From contig NZ_CP094970.1 in assembly GCF_025790165.1 (NCBI RefSeq), positions 62,001-126,000 of the forward strand: a DNA stretch of 64,000 nucleotides. The letters are read 5' to 3'. Under the pieces are notes generated by a model. That model was not told the DNA's origin. It did not search any database and worked only from the letters and a program-made list of their open reading frames with translations. Positions within the stretch are counted from its first letter, which is position 1. Each line of letters starts with the position of its first letter. This stretch comes from Solicola gregarius (GTDB taxonomy: Bacteria; Actinomycetota; Actinomycetes; Propionibacteriales; Nocardioidaceae). The translations under genes and the position numbers were made by a program. Positions 41,263-49,576 of the stretch are shown in pieces.

Positions 41263-42170
41263 GCCCGCACCGCCTCGGGAATCTCCGCCTCAGCGGTCGC
41301 GGCCCGGTCGCGGGGGTCCCCGTCCGGGTACCACGTCACGTACATCTCCCGCGTGTGGAAAAGGTCGAGGTCGTCCACGTACGACGCGGGCTCCGGCCCC
41401 GCGATACCGAGCATCAGAATAAGGTCGAGGAAGCCGGGCGTCGCGTTGCCCGACTTCGACATCGACTCCCAGGTGACGTTCGCCAGGATCGCGTCGATGT
41501 CACCGTTCGCGAGCCACTGGATCGCCTGGACGTCCCACGCGGGGTCGGGACCGTGCTCCCCGAACATCCGAGGGCCTCCGAGCTCGAGCGAGAGGTGACC
41601 GCTGCCGACTGCGGCGACGCGCTTGTCGCTCGGGTACTCGTCGATGATCTCGCGGATCGCGCGGCCGAGGTCGTAGAAGCGCTTCGGGCTCGGCAGCGGG
41701 GGCGCGAAGATGTTCGTGTAGATCGGTACGATCGGCAGGTCTGCCTGCGGCCTGGTCGTGATGATCGGGCAGATGATCGAGTGGTCGAGCTTCAGCTCAT
41801 GCGAGATGGAGAGGTCGAAGCCGCGATCGAGCAGCCCCTGGAACATGTATCCCGACAGCTCCTCATGTCCCTCGAGTTCGTACGTCGGCAGGCTGAACTC
41901 GCGGATCTCGTTGTAGAACGTCGCGTCGTACCGCGGCTGCTTGCCGATCAGGAAGGTCGGGTAGTTGTCGTAGAAGAACTGGTGGAAGTGGTCCGAGCCG
42001 ACCATGACGAGCAGCTCGGGCTCGGCGGCGGTCAGGGTCTCTTGATACGCCGCGACCTTGGCCTTCCACTCCCCTGCCTGAGGCAGCTGATCCTCGCGCG
42101 GGGTGAGCTCGGTTGCCTTGTAGAAGAACGGGTGGTGCGTAGTCGCAAGCACCGCACTCAGCGTTGCCAT
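41259..42170 (-). CDS. Extradiol ring-cleavage dioxygenase beta (catalytic) subunit, LigB type
   Basis: This 303-residue non-haem iron dioxygenase of the type II extradiol family has the iron histidine in LATTHHPFFY (H12 or H13), the second in VGSDHFHQFF near residue 60, the catalytic histidine in AVGSGHLSLELGG and the iron glutamate region near PTYELEGHEEL. With LigA it should open a catechol-like ring next to the diol. Protocatechuate, gallate or O-methylgallate are known substrates of relatives. It lies second to fourth in an IclR-controlled operon. Confidence 0.9.
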   Translation of the reverse strand: MATLSAVLATTHHPFFYKATELTPREDQLPQAGEWKAKVAAYQETLTAAEPELLVMVGSDHFHQFFYDNYPTFLIGKQPRYDATFYNEIREFSLPTYELEGHEELSGYMFQGLLDRGFDLSISHELKLDHSIICPIITTRPQADLPIVPIYTNIFAPPLPSPKRFYDLGRAIREIIDEYPSDKRVAAVGSGHLSLELGGPRMFGEHGPDPAWDVQAIQWLANGDIDAILANVTWESMSKSGNATPGFLDLILMLGIAGPEPASYVDDLDLFHTREMYVTWYPDGDPRDRAATAEAEIPEAVRA

Positions 42171-42200
42171 GTACCTCTCCTTCGACCGAGGGCCGGACGG

Positions 42201-42995
42201 CTAGTGCTCCGGCGCGACGTAACGGGCGTTTCGGTCGACCTCCATGTAGATCGAGGGTGCGACCGGATCGGACTGCTCCTCGGCGAGATGGCCGATGAGC
42301 CCGGCCGTGCGTGCCAGGAGGGCGAAACCGCGCAGGAGCGCGAGGGGCAGTCCGGCGTCGGCCAGCGCGGCTCCGGCGACTCCGGCGCCGTTGAGCGGCA
42401 ACGTACGCCCGAGCACCTGCGCGTGGGTCCGGCCGATCGCCTCGAACAGCGACAGCTGCGGTCCGTAGACGTCTGCCTCGCGGGCGATCTGGAACATCAC
42501 CGGCGTACGCGGGTCGCCGTTCTTGTGCACGGGATGGCCGAGCCCGGGCACCTTGCTGCCTTCGGCTTTCGCGGTCGCTACGGTATCGAGCGCGACCGCG
42601 TCCCAGTCGGCGTCGGCGTACGCGCTCGTGTCACCGAGCGGCTTCACGATGGCCGCCAGGAACTGCCCAGTGTCCTCGGTGACACCCAGGAATCGTGAAC
42701 CGCCGCCGAGAAGACCGGCCGCTATCGCTCCTTGCACGGACTCGGGCGCCGAGTAGTACGTCATGCGGGCCGCGATCGCCGTCGGCGTGTACCCGTGGTC
42801 GGCGAGCGATACGAGGACCGCCTCGAACACCCGAAGCTGACCCGGCGTCGGGCGGCGCTTGGTCGCCAGCCAGTACGCGAGCTCACCGAAGCTCACTTTG
42901 CCGAGGACATCCGACGCGAGATCCAGGCCGAGCAGCTCGATCGAGTCGGTGGACGAGGTGCCGATGCCCGTCGGATAGGAGCGCTGGTCGGTCAT
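42201..42995 (-). CDS. Citrate synthase-fold protein, citryl-CoA lyase-like
   Basis: This 264-residue protein is much shorter than citrate synthase but keeps the CoA/active-site segment VPGLGHPVHKNGDPRT and LLGGGSRFLGVTED. Short members are annotated citryl-CoA lyases, splitting a hydroxy-tricarboxylyl-CoA to acetyl-CoA and a keto acid. The ATG at 42995 overlaps the CoA-transferase stop by four bases, so the two are coupled: a CoA-transferase would activate an acid and this lyase would cleave it. That would be an unusual lower branch for ring-cleavage products. Confidence 0.85.
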   Translation of the reverse strand: MTDQRSYPTGIGTSSTDSIELLGLDLASDVLGKVSFGELAYWLATKRRPTPGQLRVFEAVLVSLADHGYTPTAIAARMTYYSAPESVQGAIAAGLLGGGSRFLGVTEDTGQFLAAIVKPLGDTSAYADADWDAVALDTVATAKAEGSKVPGLGHPVHKNGDPRTPVMFQIAREADVYGPQLSLFEAIGRTHAQVLGRTLPLNGAGVAGAALADAGLPLALLRGFALLARTAGLIGHLAEEQSDPVAPSIYMEVDRNARYVAPEH

Positions 42996-44179
42996 GCCAC
43001 TCCCCTGGGCTTGCGCAACCACTCGCGTAGCTCGGCGGCGTGCTCACCGAGCGCGGGTGGAGATGTGCGGTACTGCGGCGGTGTCTTCGAGAACGTGATC
43101 GCGTTGCGGATCATCGGGACAGCATCGTCGCCCTCCCCCACCGTCACGACCGGCTCGAGCCCGAGCTGCTCGGCAAGCGCTACGCCGCCGTCGATCGTCT
43201 GCACCGGCCCGCACGCGATCCCGGCCTCGGTGAGCCGACGGAACCAGTCGGCCGCCGTGGCGGTCGAGAGCGCCTCGACGAGGAGCGGACGGAGCTCGCC
43301 TCGGTTGCGATTGCGGGCATCGGTCGTCGCGAAGCGTTCGTCGTCGACAACGCCGGGTATGCCGAGGGTGTTTGCAAGGGTGGCGAACTGCCGGTCGTTG
43401 GCAGCGACGATCACCAGCTCCGTGTCCGAGGCGGGCAGCGGCTCGTACGGGAACAGGCTCGGGTGCGCATTTCCCATCCGGAAAGGGATCTCACCACCGG
43501 CGACATAGGTCGACGAGTGGTTCGCCATGGCGGCGAGCGCCGTCGACAGCAGGTTCACCTCGACGTGCTGTCCCTCTCCGTTCGCGTCCCGATGACGTAG
43601 CGCTGTGAGGATCCCGATCACGGACTGCATGCCGCTCATGACGTCGAAGACCGATACGCCCGAGCGGTACGCAGGACCATCGGGATCGCCCGTGAGACTC
43701 ATCAGACCCGACATGGCCTGGACGATGAGGTCGTATCCGGGCAGGTGTGCACCGCCCGCACTACCGAACCCACTTATCGAGGCGTAGACGACCCGCTGGT
43801 TCGTCGCACTGACCGTCTCGTAGTCGAGGCCGAACTTCTTCAGCCCACCCGGCTTGAAGTTCTCGATCACGACGTCGGCGCGTCCGGCGAGTTCCTGTGC
43901 AAGCGCGCGGTCCTCGTCGACGCGGAAGTCCAAGACGATGTCGCGCTTGTTCCGATTGACGCCGAGGTAGTAGGTGGACACGCCTTCTCGCTCGGGTGGG
44001 CGCCAGTCGCGGGTCTCGTCGCCGACCGGCGCCTCGACTTTCACGACGTCGGCTCCCAGGTCTCCGAGGATCTGCGTGGCGAACGGCCCGGCCAGAACAC
44101 GGGAGAAGTCGGCCACGAGCAGTCCGCCCAACGGGCCGGTTGCCGCCGATTCCGGGTGAGCAGCATCGCGTCTCGGCAT
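42992..44179 (-). CDS. CaiB/BaiF family CoA-transferase
   Basis: This 395-residue class III CoA-transferase starts with ATG 44179 behind a strong GGAGGAGG. Signatures are VADFSRVLAGPFATQILGDL at the N-terminus, VVKVEAP and the catalytic aspartate D150 in HLPGYDLIVQAMSG. It moves CoA between carboxylic acids through an aspartyl-CoA anhydride. It is the first structural gene of the ring-cleavage operon, directly after a GTTCGA-N4-TCGAAC dyad. Confidence 0.93.
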   Translation of the reverse strand: MPRRDAAHPESAATGPLGGLLVADFSRVLAGPFATQILGDLGADVVKVEAPVGDETRDWRPPEREGVSTYYLGVNRNKRDIVLDFRVDEDRALAQELAGRADVVIENFKPGGLKKFGLDYETVSATNQRVVYASISGFGSAGGAHLPGYDLIVQAMSGLMSLTGDPDGPAYRSGVSVFDVMSGMQSVIGILTALRHRDANGEGQHVEVNLLSTALAAMANHSSTYVAGGEIPFRMGNAHPSLFPYEPLPASDTELVIVAANDRQFATLANTLGIPGVVDDERFATTDARNRNRGELRPLLVEALSTATAADWFRRLTEAGIACGPVQTIDGGVALAEQLGLEPVVTVGEGDDAVPMIRNAITFSKTPPQYRTSPPALGEHAAELREWLRKPRGVA

Positions 44180-44225
44180 CTGGCCTCCTCCGGACAATCA
44201 TCCGCACAGCGGACACTCACGATAG

Positions 44226-44241
44226 GTTCGACCGCTCGAAC
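44226..44241. promoter_or_regulatory. Candidate IclR operator before the CoA-transferase gene
   Basis: GTTCGA-CCGC-TCGAAC is a perfect 6-bp dyad with a 4-base spacer, 47 bases upstream of the CoA-transferase start and just after the IclR gene stop. GTTCG-type half-sites are common for PcaR/PobR-like IclR proteins. Confidence 0.5.
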
Positions 44242-44244
44242 AAG

Positions 44245-45045
44245 TCAATAGCTCGCCGCGGCGGCGGGGATCCGGGCGCGCAACGCGTAGTCGACGCTCA
44301 GGTCGCCGGCCGTACGAAGGAGATGGGGCAGGTGCTCGTCCGTGAGCCGGGCGACCGGAGTCTCCCCCGCGTGCGCATTCACGTTGACCGCCGCGAACAC
44401 GGAACCATCCGCCCGACGGATGGGTGCCGCCACCGAGCGAATGGCGGGGGCCAGCTGTTGATCGGAGACGGCCCACCCGTTCTCACGTACCTCGGCGAGT
44501 ACGGCATCGAGCTCCCCTCGCGTCGGCTGCCAGGTGGCCTCGACGCCCGAGCGCGATGGCTCGGCGAGGACCGAGTCAAGATCCCCCGGCTCGAGGTTCG
44601 CGAGCAGCACCTTGCCCAAGGATGTCTGCGGTGCAGGGAACCTCGTGCCCACGGCCACCGAGAGCGTGACGAGCTTCGGCACTGCGACTCGTGCGACGTA
44701 CACGATGTCCGAGCCGTCGAGCTGCGCGATCGAGCACGACTCTCCCGTGAGCTCGACGAGCCGCCTCAGTCGCGATACCGCCCCAGACCAGAAGTCGGCG
44801 CCCGCGTAGTACGCGACGCCGAGCGCGAGAACGCGCGGGGTGAGCTCGAACCGGCCGCCGTCGGCTTGCACGTAGCCCAACTCCTCCAAGGTGATCAGGA
44901 CTCGGCGGGCGGTGGGTCGTGCCAGAGCAGCCCGCTCCGACACCTCGCGCAGGGTCTGGGACGGCGCCCCGTCGAAGCTACGGATGACCTCGAACCCCCG
45001 CGCTATCGCCTCGACGAAATCCGGACTCCTCGATGCGCACATCAT
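44245..45045 (-). CDS. IclR-family regulator of the ring-cleavage operon
   Basis: This 266-residue protein has the N-terminal winged helix (SQTLREVSERAALARPTARR, then LGYVQADGGRFELTPRVL) and the C-terminal GAF-like effector domain with SCSIAQLDGSDIVYVARV and APIRRADGSVFAAVNV. It resembles the PcaR/PcaU/PobR branch that senses protocatechuate-pathway intermediates. It is upstream of and codirectional with the CoA-transferase, lyase, dioxygenase and amidohydrolase genes. A GTTCGA dyad lies between it and them, and another dyad lies upstream of its own start. Confidence 0.93.
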   Translation of the reverse strand: MMCASRSPDFVEAIARGFEVIRSFDGAPSQTLREVSERAALARPTARRVLITLEELGYVQADGGRFELTPRVLALGVAYYAGADFWSGAVSRLRRLVELTGESCSIAQLDGSDIVYVARVAVPKLVTLSVAVGTRFPAPQTSLGKVLLANLEPGDLDSVLAEPSRSGVEATWQPTRGELDAVLAEVRENGWAVSDQQLAPAIRSVAAPIRRADGSVFAAVNVNAHAGETPVARLTDEHLPHLLRTAGDLSVDYALRARIPAAAASY

Positions 45046-45118
45046 TGCTCCGCTCTGTCGTCCTCGCTCACCGGTGGCGCGACGTCACCGTGCAGGTCTC
45101 ACATCGGAAAACTGTACG

Positions 45119-45131
45119 CCTGTCGGACAGG
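45119..45131. promoter_or_regulatory. Dyad upstream of the IclR gene
   Basis: CCTGTC-G-GACAGG is a perfect 13-base palindrome 74 bases upstream of the IclR start, a plausible autoregulatory site. It lies in the gap after the response regulator stop. Confidence 0.35.
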
Positions 45132-45159
45132 GCGAGTCGACGAGAACACGGCCGTCGAA

Positions 45160-45852
45160 CTACCGCAGGAGATCGGGGCCGCCGTCGGGGGCGGCCTGGG
45201 CCAGGCCCGTCTGGTAGGCGATGACGACGAGTTGCGCGCGATCGCGCGCCTGCAGTTTCGTCATGGCGCGCTGCACGTGAGCCCGTACGGTGAACGGGCT
45301 GAGGAACATCCGCTCGGCGATCTCGTCGTTGGACAGGCCGGTCGCGACCAGGGCCACCATCTCGCGTTCGCGCGGGGTGAGCGCCGCGAGCCGTTCGGGT
45401 TCGCGCGGCAGGGCGTCGGCCGGCGTGGCCAGGAAACGGGCGACCAGGGTGCGGGTCGCGGCGGGTGACAGGAGGGTGTCCCCGTCGGCGATCGTACGCA
45501 CGGCGTCCAGCAGGTCCTCGGCACCGATGCCCTTGCCGATGAAGCCGGCGGCGCCGGCGCGCAGCGCCTGGGCGACGTACTCGTCGGTCTCGTACGTGGT
45601 GAGGATCAGGATGCGGCTGGCACGCAGTTCCGGGTCCGCGCAGATCTCCGAGGTGGCGAGGAGGCCGTCCATCTCGGGCATCCGGATGTCCATGATCACC
45701 ACATCCGGGCGCAGCTCCCGGGTGAGTCTCACGGCCTCCCTGCCGTCGGCGGCCTCGCCCACGACGGTGATGTCGTCGGCGGTGTCGAGAAGCGTCCGGA
45801 AGGCTTCGCGCAACAGGGCCTGATCGTCGGCGAGCAGTACTCGGAGCGTCAC
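45160..45852 (-). CDS. NarL/LuxR-type response regulator
   Basis: This 230-residue regulator has a receiver domain with phosphorylatable D55 (VVIMDIRMPEMDG), acidic pair D9-D10 and the K of FIGKGIG, and a C-terminal LuxR-type HTH at about 154-190 (LTPREREMVALVATGLSNDE, then FLSPFTVRAHV). It pairs with the kinase at 45849, which overlaps it by four bases. With the MMPL gene upstream in the same direction, it forms a three-gene unit. The signal is unknown. Confidence 0.95.
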   Translation of the reverse strand: MTLRVLLADDQALLREAFRTLLDTADDITVVGEAADGREAVRLTRELRPDVVIMDIRMPEMDGLLATSEICADPELRASRILILTTYETDEYVAQALRAGAAGFIGKGIGAEDLLDAVRTIADGDTLLSPAATRTLVARFLATPADALPREPERLAALTPREREMVALVATGLSNDEIAERMFLSPFTVRAHVQRAMTKLQARDRAQLVVIAYQTGLAQAAPDGGPDLLR

Positions 45853-47147
45853 AGCGCATCACCGGCCTCTCCGTCGTCCGTCCGTACGTCCTTCGTCGCT
45901 GCGTCGGCCCTCCGCGCTTCGCCGATCGTTGCTCGCTCAGTCCGCCGCATCGTGTCCTTTGCGCCGAGGGGCAGGTGGGTGGAGACGAGGAAGCCGCCCC
46001 CCGGACGCGTACCCGCGGAGAGGTCTCCCCCGACCGCGGTGGCACGTTCACGCATCCCGATCAGACCGTAGCCAGGCGGACGAGCCGACACCGCGGATGT
46101 ACTCGGCTCCGTAGGGACGTCCCTTCCGTCGTCGGCGACGGTGATGGTCACGCGGTCGCGTTCCCAGGCGAGGCGCACCTGGGCGCTCCCCGTACCGGCA
46201 TGTTTGGTCACGTTGGTCAGTGCCTCCTGGATGATGCGGTAGGCGGTGAGGTCCACTCCCGGTGGCAGCGGCCTGACCGTACCCTCCTGGTGCACCGATA
46301 CCTCCAGACCCGCGCGGCGGAATGACTCGAGGAGCGGGGGAAGCCGGGACAGTCCGGGCGCGGGTTCGGCGGGCGCGGCCGCGTCGCCGGACTGACGCAG
46401 CAGACCGACAGTGGTCCGCAGATCGTCGAGCGCATTGCTGGTGGTCTCGACGAGCTCTTTCAGGCTCTTGCGGGTCTGCTCCGGACGGGCGTCGAAGACG
46501 TGGTCGGCCACCGTGGCCTGCGCGTTGGCCAGGGTGATCTGATGGGCCACGAGGTCGTGCAGTTCCCGGGCGATGCGTACCCGTTCCTCGGCAACGCGCT
46601 GGCGCGCCTCGCTCTCCCGGCTCTTCTCGGCCTGTCGGGCCCGCTCCTCCATGGCCGTCAGGTACGCCCGTCGGGTCTGCGTCGAGTGACCGAGCACGCC
46701 GGCCACCAGCGGGCACGCCGCGACAAGTCCCAGCCTGCTCGCGTCCTGCCACGAGAGGTCCCCGAACAAGCCGGTGGCGACGAGCAGCGCCGCCGACGCG
46801 AGCAAGGCCCTGGTCGCCACCCGCCGTTCGGCACGCACGGCGAGTGCGTAGGCGGTGATCACGGCGGGTGCCACGATGGGCGGGGTCAGGAGGAGGCCCA
46901 ACGGCGCGACCAGCATGCCGCACACCGTCGTGGCCGCCATGGCGGCCAGGGGCGCCCAGTGCCGCACCGGCAGTGCGGCGCAAGACACCACGGCGATGAA
47001 GTACGCGGCGGCCGGCGGCGCCGACAACGTGTCGTCGATCTGCACCACGCCGCCGAGCAGACACAGCGCGAACGCCGTCGCGATGATCGCTCCCTCCCGC
47101 CACCACGATCCGGGTGGTGGCGGGAGGGAGCCATCCGTGTTCGTCAT
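45849..47147 (-). CDS. Sensor histidine kinase (HisKA_3 type)
   Basis: This 432-residue membrane kinase has about five N-terminal membrane helices (residues 20-155), a short coiled coil, the HisKA_3 motif RIARELHDLVAHQ with phospho-acceptor H197, and an HATPase_c domain (ALTNVTKHAGTG, VADDGRD, GYGLIGMRERA). There is no large sensory domain, so the signal is likely felt in the membrane. It begins 11 bases after the MMPL stop and overlaps its response regulator by four. A perfect 18-bp hairpin is encoded within codons 6-20. Confidence 0.95.
   Translation of the reverse strand: MTNTDGSLPPPPGSWWREGAIIATAFALCLLGGVVQIDDTLSAPPAAAYFIAVVSCAALPVRHWAPLAAMAATTVCGMLVAPLGLLLTPPIVAPAVITAYALAVRAERRVATRALLASAALLVATGLFGDLSWQDASRLGLVAACPLVAGVLGHSTQTRRAYLTAMEERARQAEKSRESEARQRVAEERVRIARELHDLVAHQITLANAQATVADHVFDARPEQTRKSLKELVETTSNALDDLRTTVGLLRQSGDAAAPAEPAPGLSRLPPLLESFRRAGLEVSVHQEGTVRPLPPGVDLTAYRIIQEALTNVTKHAGTGSAQVRLAWERDRVTITVADDGRDVPTEPSTSAVSARPPGYGLIGMRERATAVGGDLSAGTRPGGGFLVSTHLPLGAKDTMRRTERATIGEARRADAATKDVRTDDGEAGDAL
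47089..47131 (-). promoter_or_regulatory. 18-bp hairpin inside the first codons of the kinase gene
   Basis: GCTCCCTCCCGCCACCAC (47089-47106) and its exact complement (47114-47131) surround a 7-base loop. On the mRNA the stem starts about 17 bases after the kinase start codon, close enough to hinder initiation. It may lower kinase output relative to the MMPL protein. The encoded residues are the Pro-rich SLPPPPGSWWREGA. Confidence 0.5.
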
Positions 47148-47158
47148 GGCCGTCGGCG

Positions 47159-49408
47159 CTATGCGACGGGGTGCCGTTGCACCGCTGCGATCGGCTCGGT
47201 CGCGGAATCCGGGACCTGCCTGCTCAGTGCTTCACCCTCGATGTCCACATTCGGCAACACACGGTTCAGGATACGGGGCAGCCACCACGCTCGGTGACCG
47301 AGCAGCGCCAGGACGGCGGGTGCGATCGCCATCCGTACCACGAAGGCGTCGAAGGCCACGGCGAAGGCCAGGCCGACCCCCATCGTCTGGATCGTGGGAC
47401 TGTGGATCCCGATGAACCCGGCGAACACGCTGAACATGATGATCGCCGCTGCCGCCACGACACGTCCGCTGTGCCGGAACCCGTGGACGATCGCCTCGTC
47501 GGGCGACGCGCCATGGACGTAGGCCTCCCGCACCCGGGTGAACAGGAAGACCTCGTAGTCCATCGCGAGCCCGAACACGATTCCGATGATGAGAATCGGC
47601 ATCAGCGACATGACGGGCCCGGTCTGCTCGATGCCGATCAGATCTGCCCCCCAGCCCCACTGGAACACGGCGACGAGGACACCGAAGGCGGCACCCACCG
47701 ACAGCAAGAAGCCGAGCGCGGCCTTGATCGGGACCAGGATCGAACGGAACACCACCATCAGCAGAAGCACGGCGAGTCCGATGACCACGGTCAGGTACGG
47801 GAGGAGGGCGTCGGACATGGCTTCGGAGACATCGATGTTCAGTGCAGTGGTGCCCGTCACCAGGATGTCGGCACCTGTGTCGGTCTCGACGCCGGCGACC
47901 TCACTGCGGATCTCCTCCACCAGATCCTTCGTCTCGCCGCTGCTCGGCGCCGTTTCCGGCACCGCCGTGAGAACGGCCGTGTCCTCGGCCTCGCTGAACA
48001 CCGGATCATCGACCGACGCGACACCGTCCAGTCCCCGTAGGGTCTCGACCACCTCGTCCGTACTGGCCTGCGGGTCCGCGGACTTCGACGTATCGACGAC
48101 CACGGTCAGCGGGCCGTTGAACCCTGGGCCGAAGCCTTCCGACAGCAGGTCGTACGCACGGCGTTGGGTGGTCTCCACCGGCTTGGACTCGTCTCCGGGA
48201 AGTCCGAGCTGGAGGCTCAGCGCGGGTATAGCGACGGCGAGCAGACCGAGTCCGCCGACCATCAGCACGGCAACCGGGCGACGCAGGACGAACCGCGCCC
48301 AGCGGGCCCCGAGCCCGGATCGGCCGGTCGCGGTGGGCGCCGGGTTCGGGCCATCACCGCCCGTCCGGGCGGCCCTGCGGGCGGCCCTCCGGGTGGCGCG
48401 GGACAGAACCCGCCGGCCGAAGGCTCCCAGCAGGGCGGGGACCAGGGTCAGTGCGACGAGTACGGCCAGGGCGACGGCACCCGCGCCTCCCAGACCGATC
48501 TTGGTGAGCTCGGGGATTCCGACGACGCCCAGCCCGGCCAGGGCGATGATGACGGTTGCGCCGGCGAAGACGACGGCGGAGCCCGCCGTGCCCACGGCCA
48601 CGCCGGCGGCTTCCTCGGGGTCGCTGCCCTTGGCGCGCTCGTCGCGGAAGCGAGAGGTGATGAAGAGCGCGTAGTCGATTCCGACCGCCAGCCCCAGCAT
48701 CAGCGCCAGGATGGCGACGGTGGACGTCAGGCCAAGCGGACTGGCCAGCGCGGAGACCAGACCGAAGGCGATGGCCACCCCAGAGAAGGCCGTCAGCAGC
48801 GTCAGTCCGGCCGCGACCAGCGACCCGAGGGTGAGGACGAGGACGAGCGCCGCGACCGCCACGCCGATCATCTCGGTCGTACCGCCGGGTTCCACTTCCG
48901 CATCCAGGGCCGAGCCACCGATCTCCATGGTGATCCCCGCGTCCCGGGCCTGGTCGGCGGCGTCTTCGAGCGCGCTCTTCGTCGGCCCCGTCAGATCGAC
49001 GGCATCGTCGGTGTAGGTGATCGTGGCGTACGCGATGGTCCCGTCCTCGCTGACCGCGCCGTCCTCGTACGGGTCGCTGATCGATGCGACCTGATCGCCC
49101 TCGTCCAGCGACCCGAGCGTGTCTTCGACGGCCGACCTGTTATCGCTGGCCGTCATCTGCTGCCCATCCGGGGCCTGGAACACCAAGCGTGCCTCGGCAC
49201 CCTGGGAGTTGCTCTCGGGGAACCGCTCGTCCAGCAGGTCGAACGCCTGCTGCGACTCCGTGCCGGGCATCGAGATGTCTTCCTCCTGCCCGGAGGGCGC
49301 AACGGCGGCGGCCGCCGCGGCCAGCACGACGGCACCCAGCCACAGACCGGCCACGAGCCGACGGCGCCGGAAGGCCCACCGTCCGATCCGGTAAAGAATT
49401 GTTGCCAC
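47159..49408 (-). CDS. MMPL/RND-family membrane transporter
   Basis: This 749-residue protein has the MMPL layout: a membrane helix near residue 20, an external domain (about 45-175), a block of helices, a repeat of the external domain (about 415-540), and a second block of helices. Signature segments are VAILALMLGLAVGIDYALFI and PILIIGIVFGLAMDYEVFLF, holding the proton-relay Asp-Tyr pairs, with short cytoplasmic loops of arginine. The start is GTG 49408 with GGAG upstream. It may export lipids, siderophores or drugs. It is followed by a two-component system and preceded by CCTGGTGC operator-like repeats. Confidence 0.94.
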   Translation of the reverse strand: MATILYRIGRWAFRRRRLVAGLWLGAVVLAAAAAAVAPSGQEEDISMPGTESQQAFDLLDERFPESNSQGAEARLVFQAPDGQQMTASDNRSAVEDTLGSLDEGDQVASISDPYEDGAVSEDGTIAYATITYTDDAVDLTGPTKSALEDAADQARDAGITMEIGGSALDAEVEPGGTTEMIGVAVAALVLVLTLGSLVAAGLTLLTAFSGVAIAFGLVSALASPLGLTSTVAILALMLGLAVGIDYALFITSRFRDERAKGSDPEEAAGVAVGTAGSAVVFAGATVIIALAGLGVVGIPELTKIGLGGAGAVALAVLVALTLVPALLGAFGRRVLSRATRRAARRAARTGGDGPNPAPTATGRSGLGARWARFVLRRPVAVLMVGGLGLLAVAIPALSLQLGLPGDESKPVETTQRRAYDLLSEGFGPGFNGPLTVVVDTSKSADPQASTDEVVETLRGLDGVASVDDPVFSEAEDTAVLTAVPETAPSSGETKDLVEEIRSEVAGVETDTGADILVTGTTALNIDVSEAMSDALLPYLTVVIGLAVLLLMVVFRSILVPIKAALGFLLSVGAAFGVLVAVFQWGWGADLIGIEQTGPVMSLMPILIIGIVFGLAMDYEVFLFTRVREAYVHGASPDEAIVHGFRHSGRVVAAAAIIMFSVFAGFIGIHSPTIQTMGVGLAFAVAFDAFVVRMAIAPAVLALLGHRAWWLPRILNRVLPNVDIEGEALSRQVPDSATEPIAAVQRHPVA

Positions 49409-49516
49409 TGTTGATCACTCCAGACAGCCAGCTAAGGGAAGAGGCGCGATTTCACGCACCGCCAACGTTCCCTTGTGACCCCTGCGCCCGGCATCGTCTG
49501 CTGTGACCGTCTTCCC

Positions 49517-49555
49517 CCTGGTGCACCAGGACCAACGACCCGCGCGTCCTGGTGC
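49517..49555. promoter_or_regulatory. CCTGGTGC repeats upstream of the MMPL gene
   Basis: CCTGGTGCACCAGG (49517-49530) is a perfect 14-bp palindrome, and a third half-site, CCTGGTGC, lies at 49548-49555; together they also form a 10-bp inverted repeat with a 13-base spacer. This is 110 bases upstream of the MMPL start and suits a regulator site, perhaps of the linked response regulator. Confidence 0.5.
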
Positions 49556-49576
49556 CCTTGCACTACGGAGGGTGAA

